64,000 bases of DNA from Gracilaria vermiculophylla (GCA_019155205.2 JAHNZQ020003150.1:2570727-2634726), one strand, 5' to 3'. Shown: positions 46,090-56,125, counted from the first letter of the stretch. Program-made: numbers and translations. The notes: generated from the sequence alone by a model not told the origin.

Positions 46090-47860
46090 ACGTCTTCATG
46101 TTTGAAATATGGCACTTCAATGCCATTGCACAATAAGCCACCGTGGATCTCTTCCATACCATGACGATCTCAAGATAGAACATCTTCTAAGACGTGTATC
46201 TTACCGTTTTTAATAGTTATAGGGAGTATTCCGAAGTTTTCAAGATTTCTAAGCCATCTTGATTCTTTTCTGCTTAGTTTCGGTTTTCTAAAGAAACACT
46301 AAAGCTTTTCGCTTTTCAGAAGAGAAGTCGAACTTCGACCCTCCCAGATATCATTTGAACCTATTAAGGAATGAGATAAGCCCAAGAAGCTCTCTTTCAT
46401 TAACTGTATAAACGGACTCTGTTGGGGATAACTTTTTTGAATAGAAGGCAATAATTTGGTCTCCCATTCTCATCGAGTTGTGTTAAAAATTTCACCAACA
46501 GCGGTCAGTGAAGCATCAATTAGACAACTGAACGGCTTAGTCTAATCTGACAAATCCAAAATTGATACATTTGTGATTGCTTTTTTGAACTTCTGAAAGG
46601 TTTCATCAAATTTTATTTTCCATTTCTTCATAGTTCGATATTTCTTTGTCAGATTCGTCTTTGGAGCAGCAACTTCTGAAAACTTTGGTATGAAACGTCG
46701 AAAGAATTGCTAAAAGAGCTGGTTCATAAACGTTCGAAAAGTCGCAGGAGCATTGCACAGCCTTATAGGTATAACAAGATTTTCAAACTGCCCATAATTT
46801 GTGTTGAAGGCAGTCTTCTCGATATCTTCTGGGTTCACCCGCATTTGATGGAATCCCGGCTTTAGATCTAGTTTGGAGAAAACTTTGGCACCTCCCAGCC
46901 TATCAAACATCCCATCGGATCTAGGGATGAGAGCGTTATTTATCTTAGTGAGTTGATCAAGTGCTCGATACTCTACGACTCTTCCTAATTTTTCGTTATC
47001 TTTCACGAAAAATAATGAATCTCCGTACGGTAATTTGCTTGGTCTTACTTTTCCTGATTTGATCAACTTCTCCACATATTCCATTGCTGCTTCTTACACG
47101 ACTGGAGACAGCTGTAATAATGGACGGTGTGGATGCTTCGAGTCTTCTTCAACCTGGATCTCATGATCAATGGATCTCTTCGGTGACAATCCAGAAGGTA
47201 GCCCTGTTTTAAAAACACAATCCGATTCTGCTGGCATTCGCTCCCATTTGGCTTTTTTTTAGTGAACATTTCTCCCTCCGAATGCTTAACCACTCGGATC
47301 TTAACTTGAAACGACTCAACTTTCCTCTTGTTCTTTGTAATCATTCTTCGGAATTTTTTCTCACCTAAATTCGTTACTTGAATCATTTTATCAGTCTTTT
47401 GAATCGCTAGAATATTATCGTGTCCAACCTGCACAATCCTCAGTTCATAATGGGTTGTTGGCTTGTGGGCAACATGCCACAGCATCCCCAACAGAAAATC
47501 ATACTTGCAATTGGCAACGATCCAATTAGACGTAAAGGTATGAGCTCCAAGTCATAAAGTCCCATTTAGTATGACTTACGATGCTTCCTTCTTTGTTCTT
47601 TTCGGAATATGCTCAACTGTAACGTTTTACTATATAACGTCTAAGATATTTCTGCCTCTATACTTAGCCATAAACTTTCCTCATCCCACTTTAGTTTCAC
47701 ATCCATCATCTTTCATTACTTTGTCACTGAGTCTGTTCATGATACCACTCAGTATAATTAAAGGATCTACGGGTATAAGTCCTTCCATGAAGATATTTTC
47801 ATCACGACTCTTAATCATGGGATATGATTCTGCAGTTAATAAACTTGGCACATCATTGCC
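46090..47860 (-). pseudogene. gypsy-3 protease, RT (YxDD deleted) and RNase H
   Basis: The protease site reads VMKDDGCETKV (D-x-G-C type). RT enters with LPSGLSPKRSIDHEI-like residues and continues EYVEKLIKSGKVRPSKLPYGDSLFFVK, YRALDQLTKINN, RSDGMFDRLGGAKVFSKLDLKPGFHQMRV and LCNAPATFRTFMNQLF. Right after, at about 46708, it jumps to FFRRFIPKFSEVAAPKTNLTKK, the segment after the thumb. About 100 residues including the catalytic YxDD are gone. RNase H shows PFSCLIDASLTAVG. Stops and frameshifts occur. Confidence 0.8.
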
Positions 47861-47865
47861 CTTTT

Positions 47866-48418
47866 TGTAGTATAGTGGCTCCTATGGAAATAGGTTGGTT
47901 TGGCCTTAAGGTATAATATTCCTAAGGAGGGCTCGTATTTTATTAGCTGCGCCACGTGGTGCATAATCCCGCCCACGTGCGCTACAGTATCGTTGAAGCA
48001 CGGTAGAATTATTATTTTTTTAAGATAATTTATGCAGGTAATTAGTACAGTAGCGAGACCCGCTGAGACGGGCTTTCGGCTTGATATTTAATCTGCCGGT
48101 TGAGCTCCACCTCTGGGGAAGTAAAGACAAGCACCATTGAGTCTTCATCTACTTTTCCGGTTGGAGTCTCTTGTCGATCAACGCAGGTTTCTAAGCCGCC
48201 GATCCCCAGGTCGCATCGTAGCAGCGCCTGTAGGAGCATTGTCCGCCCAGTGAACCTCCCCCTCCGCTTGGTGTTTGCGGATCCCCTTTCAGAATTCCCG
48301 CGGCTCGCGACAGCGGATACCGGAGGCCACCTTTAAGAATCCGCGCCTTTGGAGTCAACAAAAACTCCTAACGGACATTGTGCTCTACTACCTCGACAGG
48401 AGGGCTGACAGTACCACA
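47866..48418 (+). repeat. Solo LTR of the copia-2 family
   Basis: Starts TGTAGTATAGTGGCTCC and ends CAGTACCACA, 553 bp. It is flanked by perfect CTTTT duplications (47861-47865 and 48419-48423). It interrupts gypsy-3 between gag and protease, and no internal copia sequence adjoins it, so it arose by LTR-LTR recombination after insertion. Confidence 0.93.
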
Positions 48419-48499
48419 CTTTTCTCTGCTGAAGAACTTCACTTCGTCCTTTAGAGATTTCAACGAACTCTCCACTTGGTTGATCACACTTTCTCCGTG

Positions 48500-49330
48500 G
48501 CCAACCTGAGTGTTTACTAATCTTTCAGGGGCACCATTCAGTTTTCCTGAGGATGCGAGTCATTCTCAGGAGTCCAGTTCGTTTCGGTGTTGTTCGCCTC
48601 TACAGTCTTTCCCTTCTTCTGGTTCTTCTCATTCTTGTGTTTCCACGGAAGGCATCCAGGCTTATGACGAAGAAAACAGGCATTTAGCTTCAAATTTCTC
48701 GTTTGCTCAGCACTTATTTCTCGCTGATTATATTGCCTTTGGACATTACCAATCTCCATGAGAACTGTTCCAGTCTGAAAACCTGTATTGAATCCGAATC
48801 TGCGGTTAGAGAAGAATCATGCACCACGGAAAGCTCCGTTGACGTCTACCGCAATCTTCGTTGCTTCTTCAAACATTGTTGGACAGGCTTTCTAAACTTC
48901 CAGGATAATTTGAGGCTTTAATCCTTCAACGAGTCTAGCCAACTTCTCTTTATCATTTATCCCTGCAATGTCGATCGCAATGTTTAGAAACTTAATCAAA
49001 AAGATTGCTACACTAGTTCTCTGCTATAGCTTTTAGAGTCTGTCTCGTGCTCTCACATAACTGTCTTTGGGCACGAATTTGTTCTCGACACAGAGTTTCA
49101 AGGCTTCCCAAGTGGGCGGCACCTTTTCTTCCAGTCCCAGCGTTAACCACTAGTTCGCAGCGGTACCCGTCATATAAATTGAGATGAATTCGACTACAGT
49201 ACGTTCCTCTATGTGAACATCTTGCCCAATTTGAACGAGACGAACATACTTTTCAACTGAGTGGAACTATGCACGAACAGTCAAGGCATAATGGCGGCCA
49301 TAAAACATGTCGGGCTTCTACGGTATCATG
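48500..49330 (-). pseudogene. gypsy-3 gag
   Basis: Minus strand: PDMFYGRHYALTVRAQFHSVE, then WEALKLCVENKFVPKDSYVRARDRL, KEKLARLVEGLKPQI and EEATKIAVDV, the normal capsid order of Ty3/gypsy. A knuckle-like KLNACFLRHKPGCLPWKH follows (C-x4-H/K-P-G). Stops occur about every 60 codons. Confidence 0.7.
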
Positions 49331-49849
49331 GAAGATGTATTGCACAGTTTTGACTCTTCTGAAATTATTATTCTTTTTGATAGTTATAGCACCCGAAAGG
49401 AAAGTCCTTTGACCCCAAGTATGTCTTCTTGGCCAGAATATTTTTAAAATTCAATAACTCTGATATTTTTTATCACTACTCAAGTAATACTAAACTGCCT
49501 TTTCAGGATATTCCCACAATTTTACCTCCAATCACAAGGTGTGATGTGGCCAATGTAGACCTTCACGGTGTCTTTACCTTAATAATTGAGCTTCACAAGT
49601 CGACCGTGACATATAGTGTACAGCGGGTTAAGAGAACCTTGAAAAGTCTACCTCTTCCAATGCTTGACTGTGCTTTTCTCACAAGCATTACTCGAAACCC
49701 GGGCCCAGCCGATCTGACCTAGTTATCAGCCATCGAGTCAGAAGTGTTGAAGAGGATACTTGGCGACACACGAGTTACAACTGGTCCGTACACAGTCTTC
49801 GGTAATCTTTCGTCTTTACATGCACCCGATATCCACGGGCTAGCCACAG
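49331..49849. other. Stretch without a gene, possibly copia-3 LTR
   Basis: Read on the minus strand from 49920 this may be the 3' LTR of copia-3 (start TGTTGGGAGTTGG), but no second copy exists to define its end. The + strand frame 49429-49722 is probably chance. Confidence 0.35.
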
Positions 49850-49918
49850 CAATATGCAAGTGTGGCTCCAACCCCCTACCACAGCACTCTGCAAGTGGTG
49901 CTCCAACTCCCAACATCT
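49850..49918. repeat. Two-unit tandem repeat of about 36 bp
   Basis: On the minus strand GTTGGAGCACCACTTGCAGA and GTTGGAGCCACACTTGCATA head two successive units, each ending TGCTGTGG. It lies at the start of the presumed copia-3 LTR. Confidence 0.7.
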
Positions 49919-49919
49919 A

Positions 49920-50485
49920 GTAGCTGTAGCCCCAGTACTATGTCAACGGTCGCGATGTGAATTGGATGCCTCGCCATCCAGAGCCTTTGTGAATATGTCA
50001 GCTCGAATCTGTGCTGATGAGACATGTTTTGTCGAGACCAAATCATTTTTCATGGCATCCAACACGTGATGATGTAGGATTTCAATTTCCTTAATCTTGC
50101 GCATTCCAAAATCAGTCTTTGTCCATGATATTGCTCTCAATATGCCTTCGCATAATGGTACATGGTGGCCACAAACAATTGCAAGTTCTTCAAAGATGTT
50201 CTTAAGCCAGCAAATTTGTATGATACATTCAGAGAGTGCATAAAGTTCGGCTTTTGTTCTAAAAACAGCGGTCGACTTCTGAAGGTTTGAACTCCATATG
50301 ACTAGTAAATCACCAACGCCGACCACAAATCCCCCGCTTGAGCGACGTTTGTACAAGTCCCGACTCTAATCAGCATCAGATCAGGCTGCTGCAGCCGTAG
50401 AGCACGCGCGCGGAATCAACAATCCGTAGGTGACAGTCCTGATCAAATACCGTTCCATGTTCTTCACGCATTGTCAATGTTGGGG
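49920..50485 (-). pseudogene. copia-3 RNase H fragment
   Basis: Minus strand: NMERYLIRTVTYGLL, SDADQSRDLYKRRSSGGFVVGVG, VIWSSNLQKSTAVFRTKAELYALSE, WLKNIFEELAI and RADIFTKALDG. This is the classical Ty1/copia C-terminus (D-A-D-W-A...KRRSTSG...KQ...S-x-x-E-A-E-Y...ADIFTK). The family has EAEY; here it reads KAEL. Different from copia-1 and copia-2. Directly abutted by gypsy-4 on the right. Confidence 0.85.
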
Positions 50486-50653
50486 TAGCGGGTTAGATGC
50501 AAAAATTTCCGAGCATTGAAACAGACGCACCCGAGTCTGGTCTCGTCCGTGCGCTCAAAAACAACATCGATCTATGCACCTCACTGTGCGGTAAGATACT
50601 CATAAACGTTAACTCAAACGCAGTAGGAATAGCCACAGCACTATATAGACAAT

Positions 50654-51160
50654 ATGTCCTTATGCGCTCCGAGATGGGAGACTGATCGCCAGCCGAATCA
50701 TGGGTACCGGTCAAGGGAGCCACGCCCTCGTCGAACGGAGCCGCTCACGGGTATTTCACAGCCCGCCCAAGGTGTATTTGTCCGAGCTATACGCGTCACG
50801 GTATCACGACGCGAACGGGAGCCACGCACACTTGCGGTCAGATCAGAAAACAGGAAAGGGGGGGTCGACAACCCAGGGCGAGAAAACGAGCCCGAAAGGG
50901 GAACCCGTAACTTCGCACATGAGGAAACCACAATAACCCGGCAAGGTCGTAAGGTTCACATACGAGAATATTTTGTTGAACGAATCGTCGGACACTCTTA
51001 CAACGAGGAAGGGGTGCTGCAGTACCACGTACGGTGGTAGGAATTTGACCTTTCGTCCGACACGAGCGAATCGATCGAGCACCTTTTTCTTGTGGTAAAG
51101 TATCAACGCAATGCGGATACAGCGATTCCAGTGTCGCCTTGACCGCCCAACCAGGGAAAA
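50654..51160 (+). pseudogene. gypsy-4 integrase tail with chromodomain
   Basis: A 128-codon frame ends with VHIREYFVERIVGHSYNEE then VLQYHVRW, a canonical chromodomain start (EY-x-VE-x-IV-x-H...QY-x-VRW). A TAG follows the W; in the same frame EFDLSSDTSESIEHLFLVV is the remainder (S-x-D-T-W-E...L). The upstream part is rich in Arg and Pro, a normal linker. Confidence 0.8.
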
Positions 51161-51589
51161 TCCCCCGTCGAACGATCATATTAGCGCGGGAGCACTATTG
51201 CTGGCAGTCGCTGCTGCACCCCGCCTTTAAATTTTTCTGAGCAACCACGAATGTGGTTTTTATCCAGTTTGATCGTCGATGATGTTCCTAACCATAAGTA
51301 TTGGGTTTTTCGTTCACATGGCGTACATTTCCGCACACACCGTGATCAATGTCATATAATGGTGGCCTAGTTTTCGGGCTTCCACGCCTAAAACGCTCAC
51401 CAGAAGGACAGAAACCCTGAAAACAAGAGAAAAGAAAGCAAAAACAAGTTTAAGGGAGGAAACCTCCTTGAGGGAGAGCTTGGAATAGGGTAGCCCGCTT
51501 AACCGTCCCGAGACAGAGGCATCGCTCTGACCTGGTTCGGAAGGGTTTTCCGCATAGCGGACAGATCACCAGAGAATTCTTAGACGCTC

Positions 51590-52558
51590 ATGACAACAAC
51601 GCTGAAGAAACTCGCAATAAAATCCGACTCACCAGCCCCCGTCGCGGGAGCCCCATTCCCGGAGGGAGAGTCACTGGGATTCCCAGGATCAGTGAGAGCT
51701 GGCAGCCAAACTAGGCTACCAGGAACAGCCTCAGACTCCGCCTGCGCCGGGGGGGGGAGATGAGTTCATCACTGGTGCCCCCGGCCCCTGCTCATACAAG
51801 TGAGCCGCGCCCAGCGCGCCTTTGTCGCCCCCTTTAATGTCCCCTCCTCCCGGAGGCGTTGGCTCGTTATTGACAATCGGGTCATCCTCCTCGTAGAAGC
51901 CACACCACTCATCGCAGTCAACGTCCACGATCGGTAGTCTAGCTGTATTGAGTCTCAGAGCCATCTGTGTTTCCCGCGTCTCCAGGACTTGCCACGGGTC
52001 GAAGAAGATGAAGCCTCACGCTCTTGCTGTGTTCCGTCCCACGTCTGGGCCAGAACCACTGATTCTGCATTCGTGGCCCCCGCTCTATTCCAGCGGTACT
52101 TTGACCGAATGGATTGAATCGATGAAATCGAGAAGGCCCACAACTTCTCCGCCGTTGGTGACACCCCCGAGGGAGATCAACATGTCGAGGTGGCGAATAG
52201 CAGCCCATACACGCGGTTGAATGTAAGACAGTCGGTACTAATCGCACGCCTCCGCGTCGGCATCTTCAATGGCGGATGAACTCGCTACGTGAATAGCACG
52301 AGAAGCAGCCGGCGCAGCCAGAATCGAGTCAACTCTTGTGGACAGGTGGTTTTTTGCATCCGGACCATCGTGTCCCGACGAAGTCGGAGGGTTTGGAGGC
52401 GGTGCGTTCATAGTGCGGCCAAGGGTTTGGTTATCCGGCGACGCCGTCGAAGATGGAAGAAAATGTTGCAATGAGACTGGTTCAACGCTCGTCAAGTTCG
52501 CTACCGGCTCGGTGCCGTCAGATCCCGGAGAACCGGAGAAAGGCGAGGACTTATGCAT
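51590..52558 (-). pseudogene. Antisense ORF of gypsy-4 (aORF copy 2)
   Basis: Starts at the conserved ATG 52558, about 60 bp from the LTR. Blocks in order: SGSPGSDGTEP, LPSSTASP, GPDAK, YRLSYIQ...HLDM, EVVGLLDFIDSIHS, RNTARA-stop-GFIFFDPW, CDEWCGFYEEDDPIV, YEQGPGAPVMNS, then PALTDPGNPSDS in a shifted frame. It lacks the 800-bp middle present in copy 1. Two stops (TGA in RNTARA-x-GF and a TAG after VPLE) and a frameshift in the G-run near 51745. The DEWC to MNS stretch is open for 78 codons. Function unknown. Confidence 0.6.
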
Positions 52559-52603
52559 GCTACCCGCTTGCGAAACGCCCACCTCGGGCTAGTGCCCTTG
52601 TTT

Positions 52604-52615
52604 AAGGGGGGGATA
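52604..52615 (+). other. gypsy-4 polypurine tract
   Basis: AAGGGGGGGATA immediately before the LTR start TGAAGTGCACG at 52616, same form as in gypsy-2. Confidence 0.75.
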
Positions 52616-53356
52616 TGAAGTGCACGCGCGTCTTTCAGGGTATTCCTACATATGGGCTCGTATCGTGCAATACTATGGAGAAGATTGACATAATTAAGTA
52701 CCTTTGGTATTTAGTTTTTTTTTTACTTCGAATTTCCCTAATTATTTAATTAGCACTACGGTACTTGAGGGGACCGCCATCCTTGCCGCCGCCTTCAGTA
52801 AACGGAAACCAAGGTTCCGGCTCTGAAACTTCCCCCTACGTCGGTATTTGCATCTTGCGAGAGATATCCCGTAGCGTATGGTTGTTCATCCGTTTTGTGG
52901 TACTGTCAGCCCTCCTTAGGGCCAAACCACCATATTTCCGTAGGAGCCACTGTACTACACGTTTTTTTTTGCCGAGAGCCCCCATACATGGATATATTAC
53001 CGGATTTACTGTGCTGCCTCTAACTATAAGAATCTTTGGGACTTTTGTCGTTTGTATCACGAATACTTCCCCTTTTTTCCACCGTAGTGGTACATCCTCC
53101 ACCTTGTGGATCGCACGGCCCGCGCTTTCCCGTCTTATCCAATCGTTTACCTCTGAGGAGGCACCGTACACACATATACCTAATTAGTGGATGTCTTTCT
53201 TATGCCTCTCTCAGTGAATGCTGTCAGGCAACCTCGATTTTAGACCCGACATCGTCGTGTTGCTCCCTCCAGCAGGGTCTATCGCCGAACTACCTTTCTA
53301 CAAATCGTTTTGGACGTCTTCGTGTGCATTTCTCGCTTGCGGGCTATTGCACTACA
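52616..53356 (+). repeat. gypsy-4 3' LTR
   Basis: TGAAGTGCACGCGCG to CTATTGCACTACA. Contains GAGATATCCCGTAGCG and the box-A-like block on the minus strand near 53280. Interrupted by a 64-bp miniature LTR of the copia-2 family. Confidence 0.85.
52896..52959 (-). repeat. Miniature (64-bp) LTR of the copia-2 family
   Basis: On the minus strand its first 40 bases are identical to the start of the solo LTR at 53690, and its last 20 (GGGCTGACAGTACCACA) to the end of that LTR; the roughly 490 bases between are absent. It is flanked by perfect CGTTT duplications (52891-52895 and 52960-52964). Inserted in the gypsy-4 LTR. Confidence 0.92.
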
Positions 53357-53375
53357 ATCAGATCATATCGGTGAT

Positions 53376-53654
53376 TTAGATGCATTGAGATTTCTGAGTT
53401 TTTGCAATTGTTTTACACAAAACGATTTTGGGACACAGATCCCATTTTATACTGCGTATATTTGCAGGACGGATAAGGTTTGCACGCCGTGGGGATTCTT
53501 TTAGTCCATAGGTTGCAATATTTTCCAGAAAACGGAGAATTGTGACCAGATGACGGTTCAAAAGTCGGCAAATTTCACCATATAAGAATCCATCTGCTTT
53601 CAGGAATATGACTTCAAGCTGTTTGGAGCGCGAAAGAGGTGATCCTTGAGCCAA
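53376..53654 (-). pseudogene. Tc3-like transposase N-terminus
   Basis: AQGSPLSRSKQLEVIFLKADG then EICRLLNRHLVTILRFLEN is the paired-type helix-turn-helix of Tc1/mariner transposases, equivalent to ARGPPLSKQEQLQIV in transposon 2. The start codon ATG has become TTG. It would bind the TIRs. No catalytic domain is left. Confidence 0.75.
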
Positions 53655-53689
53655 AAAAACCGATGTTTTTATTGTAGTGTTATGAGTAT

Positions 53690-54243
53690 TGTAGTACAGT
53701 GGCTCCTACGGAAATATGGTGGTTTGGCCTTAAGGAATAATATTCCTAAGGAGGGTTCGTGATTTATTAGCTGGGCCACGTGGTGCATAATATTGCCCGC
53801 GTGCGCTACAGTATCCTTAAGGTACGGTAGAATTTATTATTTATTTTAGATATTTTATGGAGGTAATTAGCACAGTAGTGTGACCTGCCGAGGCGGGCTC
53901 CCGGCTATATATTTAAGCTGCCGGTTGAGCTCCACCTCTGGAGAAGTAAAGACAAGCACCCTTGAGTCTCCTTCTACATTTTCCGGTTGGAGTCTCTTGT
54001 CTATTCACCCAGGTTTCTAAGCCGCCGATCCCCAGGTCGCATCATAGCAGCGCCTGTAGGAGCATTGTCCGCCCAGTGAACCTTCCCCTCCGCTTGGTGT
54101 TTGCGGATCCCTTTCAGAATTCCCCTGGCTCGCGACAGCGGATACCGGAGACCACCTTTAGGAATACGCGCCTTTGGAGTCACTAAAAACTCCTAACGGA
54201 CGTTGTGCATTACTACCTCGACAGGAGGGCTGACAGTACCACA
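53690..54243 (+). repeat. Solo LTR of the copia-2 family (in Tc3-like 1)
   Basis: TGTAGTACAGTGGCTCC to CAGTACCACA, 554 bp, flanked by perfect AGTAT duplications (53685-53689 and 54244-54248). It interrupts the 5' untranslated region of Tc3-like transposon 1. Very similar to 47866-48418. Confidence 0.93.
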
Positions 54244-54342
54244 AGTATGAAACGATTTTTACTTGTATGTTGTGCATAAAGCGCACTACAGTACAAATTT
54301 GGCGCGTGTATTAGGCGTGATATGAATTTAAAACGCACTGTA

Positions 54343-54386
54343 CATCGTTTTTGTTGTGAGTACAGCAATAAACACTGCTTTGCTCT
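54343..54386. other. 44-bp spacer between head-to-head TIRs
   Basis: Separates the perfect 16-bp inverted repeat TTTAAAACGCACTGTA (54327-54342) and TACAGTGCGTTTTAAA (54387-54402), the outer ends of the two Tc3-like elements. It is the only host-like DNA between them. Confidence 0.8.
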
Positions 54387-55012
54387 TACAGTGCGTTTTA
54401 AAAACATATTACCCCTTAAAAGTGCGCCAAAACTGTACTGTAGGCTAGATTTTGCACATAGTCTACGTAGAATCGTTTCAAAAAGATATGTACACCGCTT
54501 TCTTTCTAATAAAAATGGCTCGAGGTCCGCCACTTTCCAAGCAAGAACAGCTTCAAATCGTTACGTTTAACGTCAAGAAACATTCTAACAGTGCTATCGC
54601 TAAAACCATAAAGCGTTCTAGGGTCATATTTGCTAGTTTTCTCAAAAACCCGACTCTAAATGGCTTTAAACGATCTCCTGGCCGCCCAAAGAAGCTCAGC
54701 CCAGCAGATAAGAAAGGAATTAAAAGGTAATTAGGCAAAGGAAAAGTATCGTGCAAAAAAATTGGAATTATTCTTAACCTCAACGTTTCTAAATATACTA
54801 TATGGAGGCAGATAAACAGTACAAATTTATTAAATTAGTATAAAATGAATAACCTTTCTTTCTCCAAGACCATCACAAGCAGAAGAGAGTTGACTGGTGT
54901 ACTGGAAAACCCTACTGGAAAAAATAATGGGAAAATGTAATTTCTACTGATGAAAAAAAGTTCATTTTGGACGGACCAAATTGCTACAAATTTAATTGGC
55001 ACGATCTTCGTA

Positions 55013-55453
55013 AGGGGGTTTCTACACCGAAAAGTAGACAGAAAAGAAGAGACACGGCGACTTGTCCACGCCACAGCGTAACATGTCCCAATTGGCTCGT
55101 ATGCTGTCCACAAGCAATGTAGAATCAAAACATGTCACTGGCGCGTAGACAGCGCTTTTCCCGGGAGAGCACATAAGCAAACCCTTGTAGCGCCCCGCCA
55201 AATTGTGTTGCCCCCTTAACAAANNNNNNNNNNNNNNNNNNNNNNNNNNNNNNNNNNNNNNNNNNNNNNNNNNNNNNNNNNNNNNNNNNNNNNNNNNNNN
55301 NNNNNNNNNNNNNNNNNNNNNNNGGACCCAAAGTACGGCACAGTTCTTGGGCAAAGTGGACACATGCACCGTGTCATATTGGGATGGCTTTTCTGAGAAT
55401 TTTAAGGAAAGGAGACAAAATTCTCCGTGAGATGTCTTGGTGTAGAAACCACC
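55013..55453. mobile_element. TA-flanked TIR element (MITE-like) nested in Tc3-like 2
   Basis: Ends AGGGGGTTTCTACACC and GGTGTAGAAACCACC are inverted repeats (14 of 15). TA stands on both sides (55011-55012 and 55454-55455). The transposase reading continues across if one TA copy and the insert are removed, which confirms the limits. No transposase of its own is visible, but 100 bases are unknown. Confidence 0.85.
55224..55323. other. Assembly gap (100 N)
   Basis: One hundred unknown bases, a conventional size, so the true length is not known. Confidence 0.99.
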
Positions 55454-56125
55454 TAAGGAACGTCATGAGTTTTATACCAGGCATTCAGATGGAGGCTCTG
55501 TAATGGTGTGGGCGGGCATTTCTAAAAAAGGTCCAAGGGTTATTGCCTTTATTGAAACAAGCATGAATGCGGAAAAATATCAAAAAGTTCTTTACGATTG
55601 TTTGCTATTCTTTGGTTTATGTTTTCATGAAGAAATTTTCATTTTTCAACAGTATAATTCGCTTGTATACACTTCATCTTTAATCAAAAATTGGCTACTG
55701 GAGTCTGAAGTAACTGTTTTAGAGTGGCCGGCGCGCTCACCAGATTTGAACCCAATTGAAAACGTTTGAGGACTGCTGGCAAGGATGGTTTATGCGCATT
55801 GAAGGAAATTTCAGACAGTTTTTGAACTCAAAAACTGTATTAAAAATTGCTGGAAATCTATAACAGTTTCAACTGTGAAAAAGTGCATCACTTCGATGCC
55901 AAAAACGTTGCATTAGCGTTATACAGTGAAAAGGATGCAAAATAAATTATTGAGCGTCGCGCAGTGAAGATTTGTCATTGCTGATCATATGTTTTTGAAA
56001 CGGTTTTTTGACTTTACTTTTTTCTGAAACCTATTTTTGTAGGCGTGCAATATACATTTCGTAGTATTTTGAGATTTCGTAGCATGTCGTATGTTTTTGA
56101 AACAGTTTGTACCTGTTTCATTATG

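Larger units (their letters stand above)
44525..49330 (-). mobile_element. Ty3/gypsy chromovirus gypsy-3, decayed
   Basis: Minus strand: gag (49330-48500), a solo copia-2-family LTR (47866-48418) inserted after the zinc knuckle, protease (about 47750), RT (47240-46700), an internal deletion, RNase H (to about 46300), integrase (46080-44860) and a chromodomain-like end (to 44525). No LTRs of its own are visible. RT sequences differ from gypsy-1 and gypsy-2, so this is a third lineage. Confidence 0.82.
50490..53356 (+). mobile_element. Ty3/gypsy chromovirus gypsy-4, 5'-truncated
   Basis: Plus-strand relative of gypsy-2: end of integrase and chromodomain, antisense ORF region, polypurine tract and 3' LTR. 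Everything upstream of the integrase tail is missing; it abuts copia-3. Its LTR cuts into a Tc3-like element on the right at about 53363. LTR landmarks and the aORF blocks match gypsy-2, but DNA divergence is large, so they are old relatives. Confidence 0.8.
53363..54342 (-). mobile_element. Tc3-like (Tc1/mariner) transposon 1, truncated
   Basis: Minus strand. Its 5' end is the TIR TACAGTGCGTTTTAAA (ending 54342), followed by a 5' region parallel to that of transposon 2 and the N-terminal part of the transposase. The C-terminal two thirds were removed or displaced by gypsy-4 at 53363. Carries the solo LTR 53690-54243. Confidence 0.75.
54515..55790 (+). pseudogene. Tc3-like DD34E transposase (broken)
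   Basis: N-terminal HTH: ARGPPLSKQEQLQIV...SNSAIAKTIKRSR. Then GRPKKLSPADKKGIKR and a stop. Catalytic blocks: WENVISTDEKKF (first Asp), GPNCYKFNWHDLRK; after the insertion ERHEFYTRHSDGGSVMVWAGIS; FQQYNSLVYTS, where the second Asp of FQQDNA is Tyr; and WPARSPDLNPIENV (Glu). Stops at 54728 and 55767 and a frameshift near 54840. Besides the insertion, the lost Asp rules out activity. Confidence 0.8.
54387..55950 (+). mobile_element. Tc3-like (Tc1/mariner) transposon 2
   Basis: Begins with the TIR TACAGTGCGTTTTAAA at 54387, a TA at its edge. The 5' TIR region extends to GCGCCAAAACTGTACTGTAGG. The transposase follows from 54515. The 3' TIR is not found; an AATAAA lies at 55940. Interrupted by a TIR element at 55013-55453. 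Confidence 0.75.

Noticed and set aside
49429..49722. 97-codon + strand frame
   Set aside because: Lies in the presumed copia-3 LTR, without motif or paralogue.
54265..54460. Long imperfect palindrome read as a single MITE
   Set aside because: Its arms continue into two separate Tc3-like transposase genes, so it is the meeting of two elements, not one MITE.
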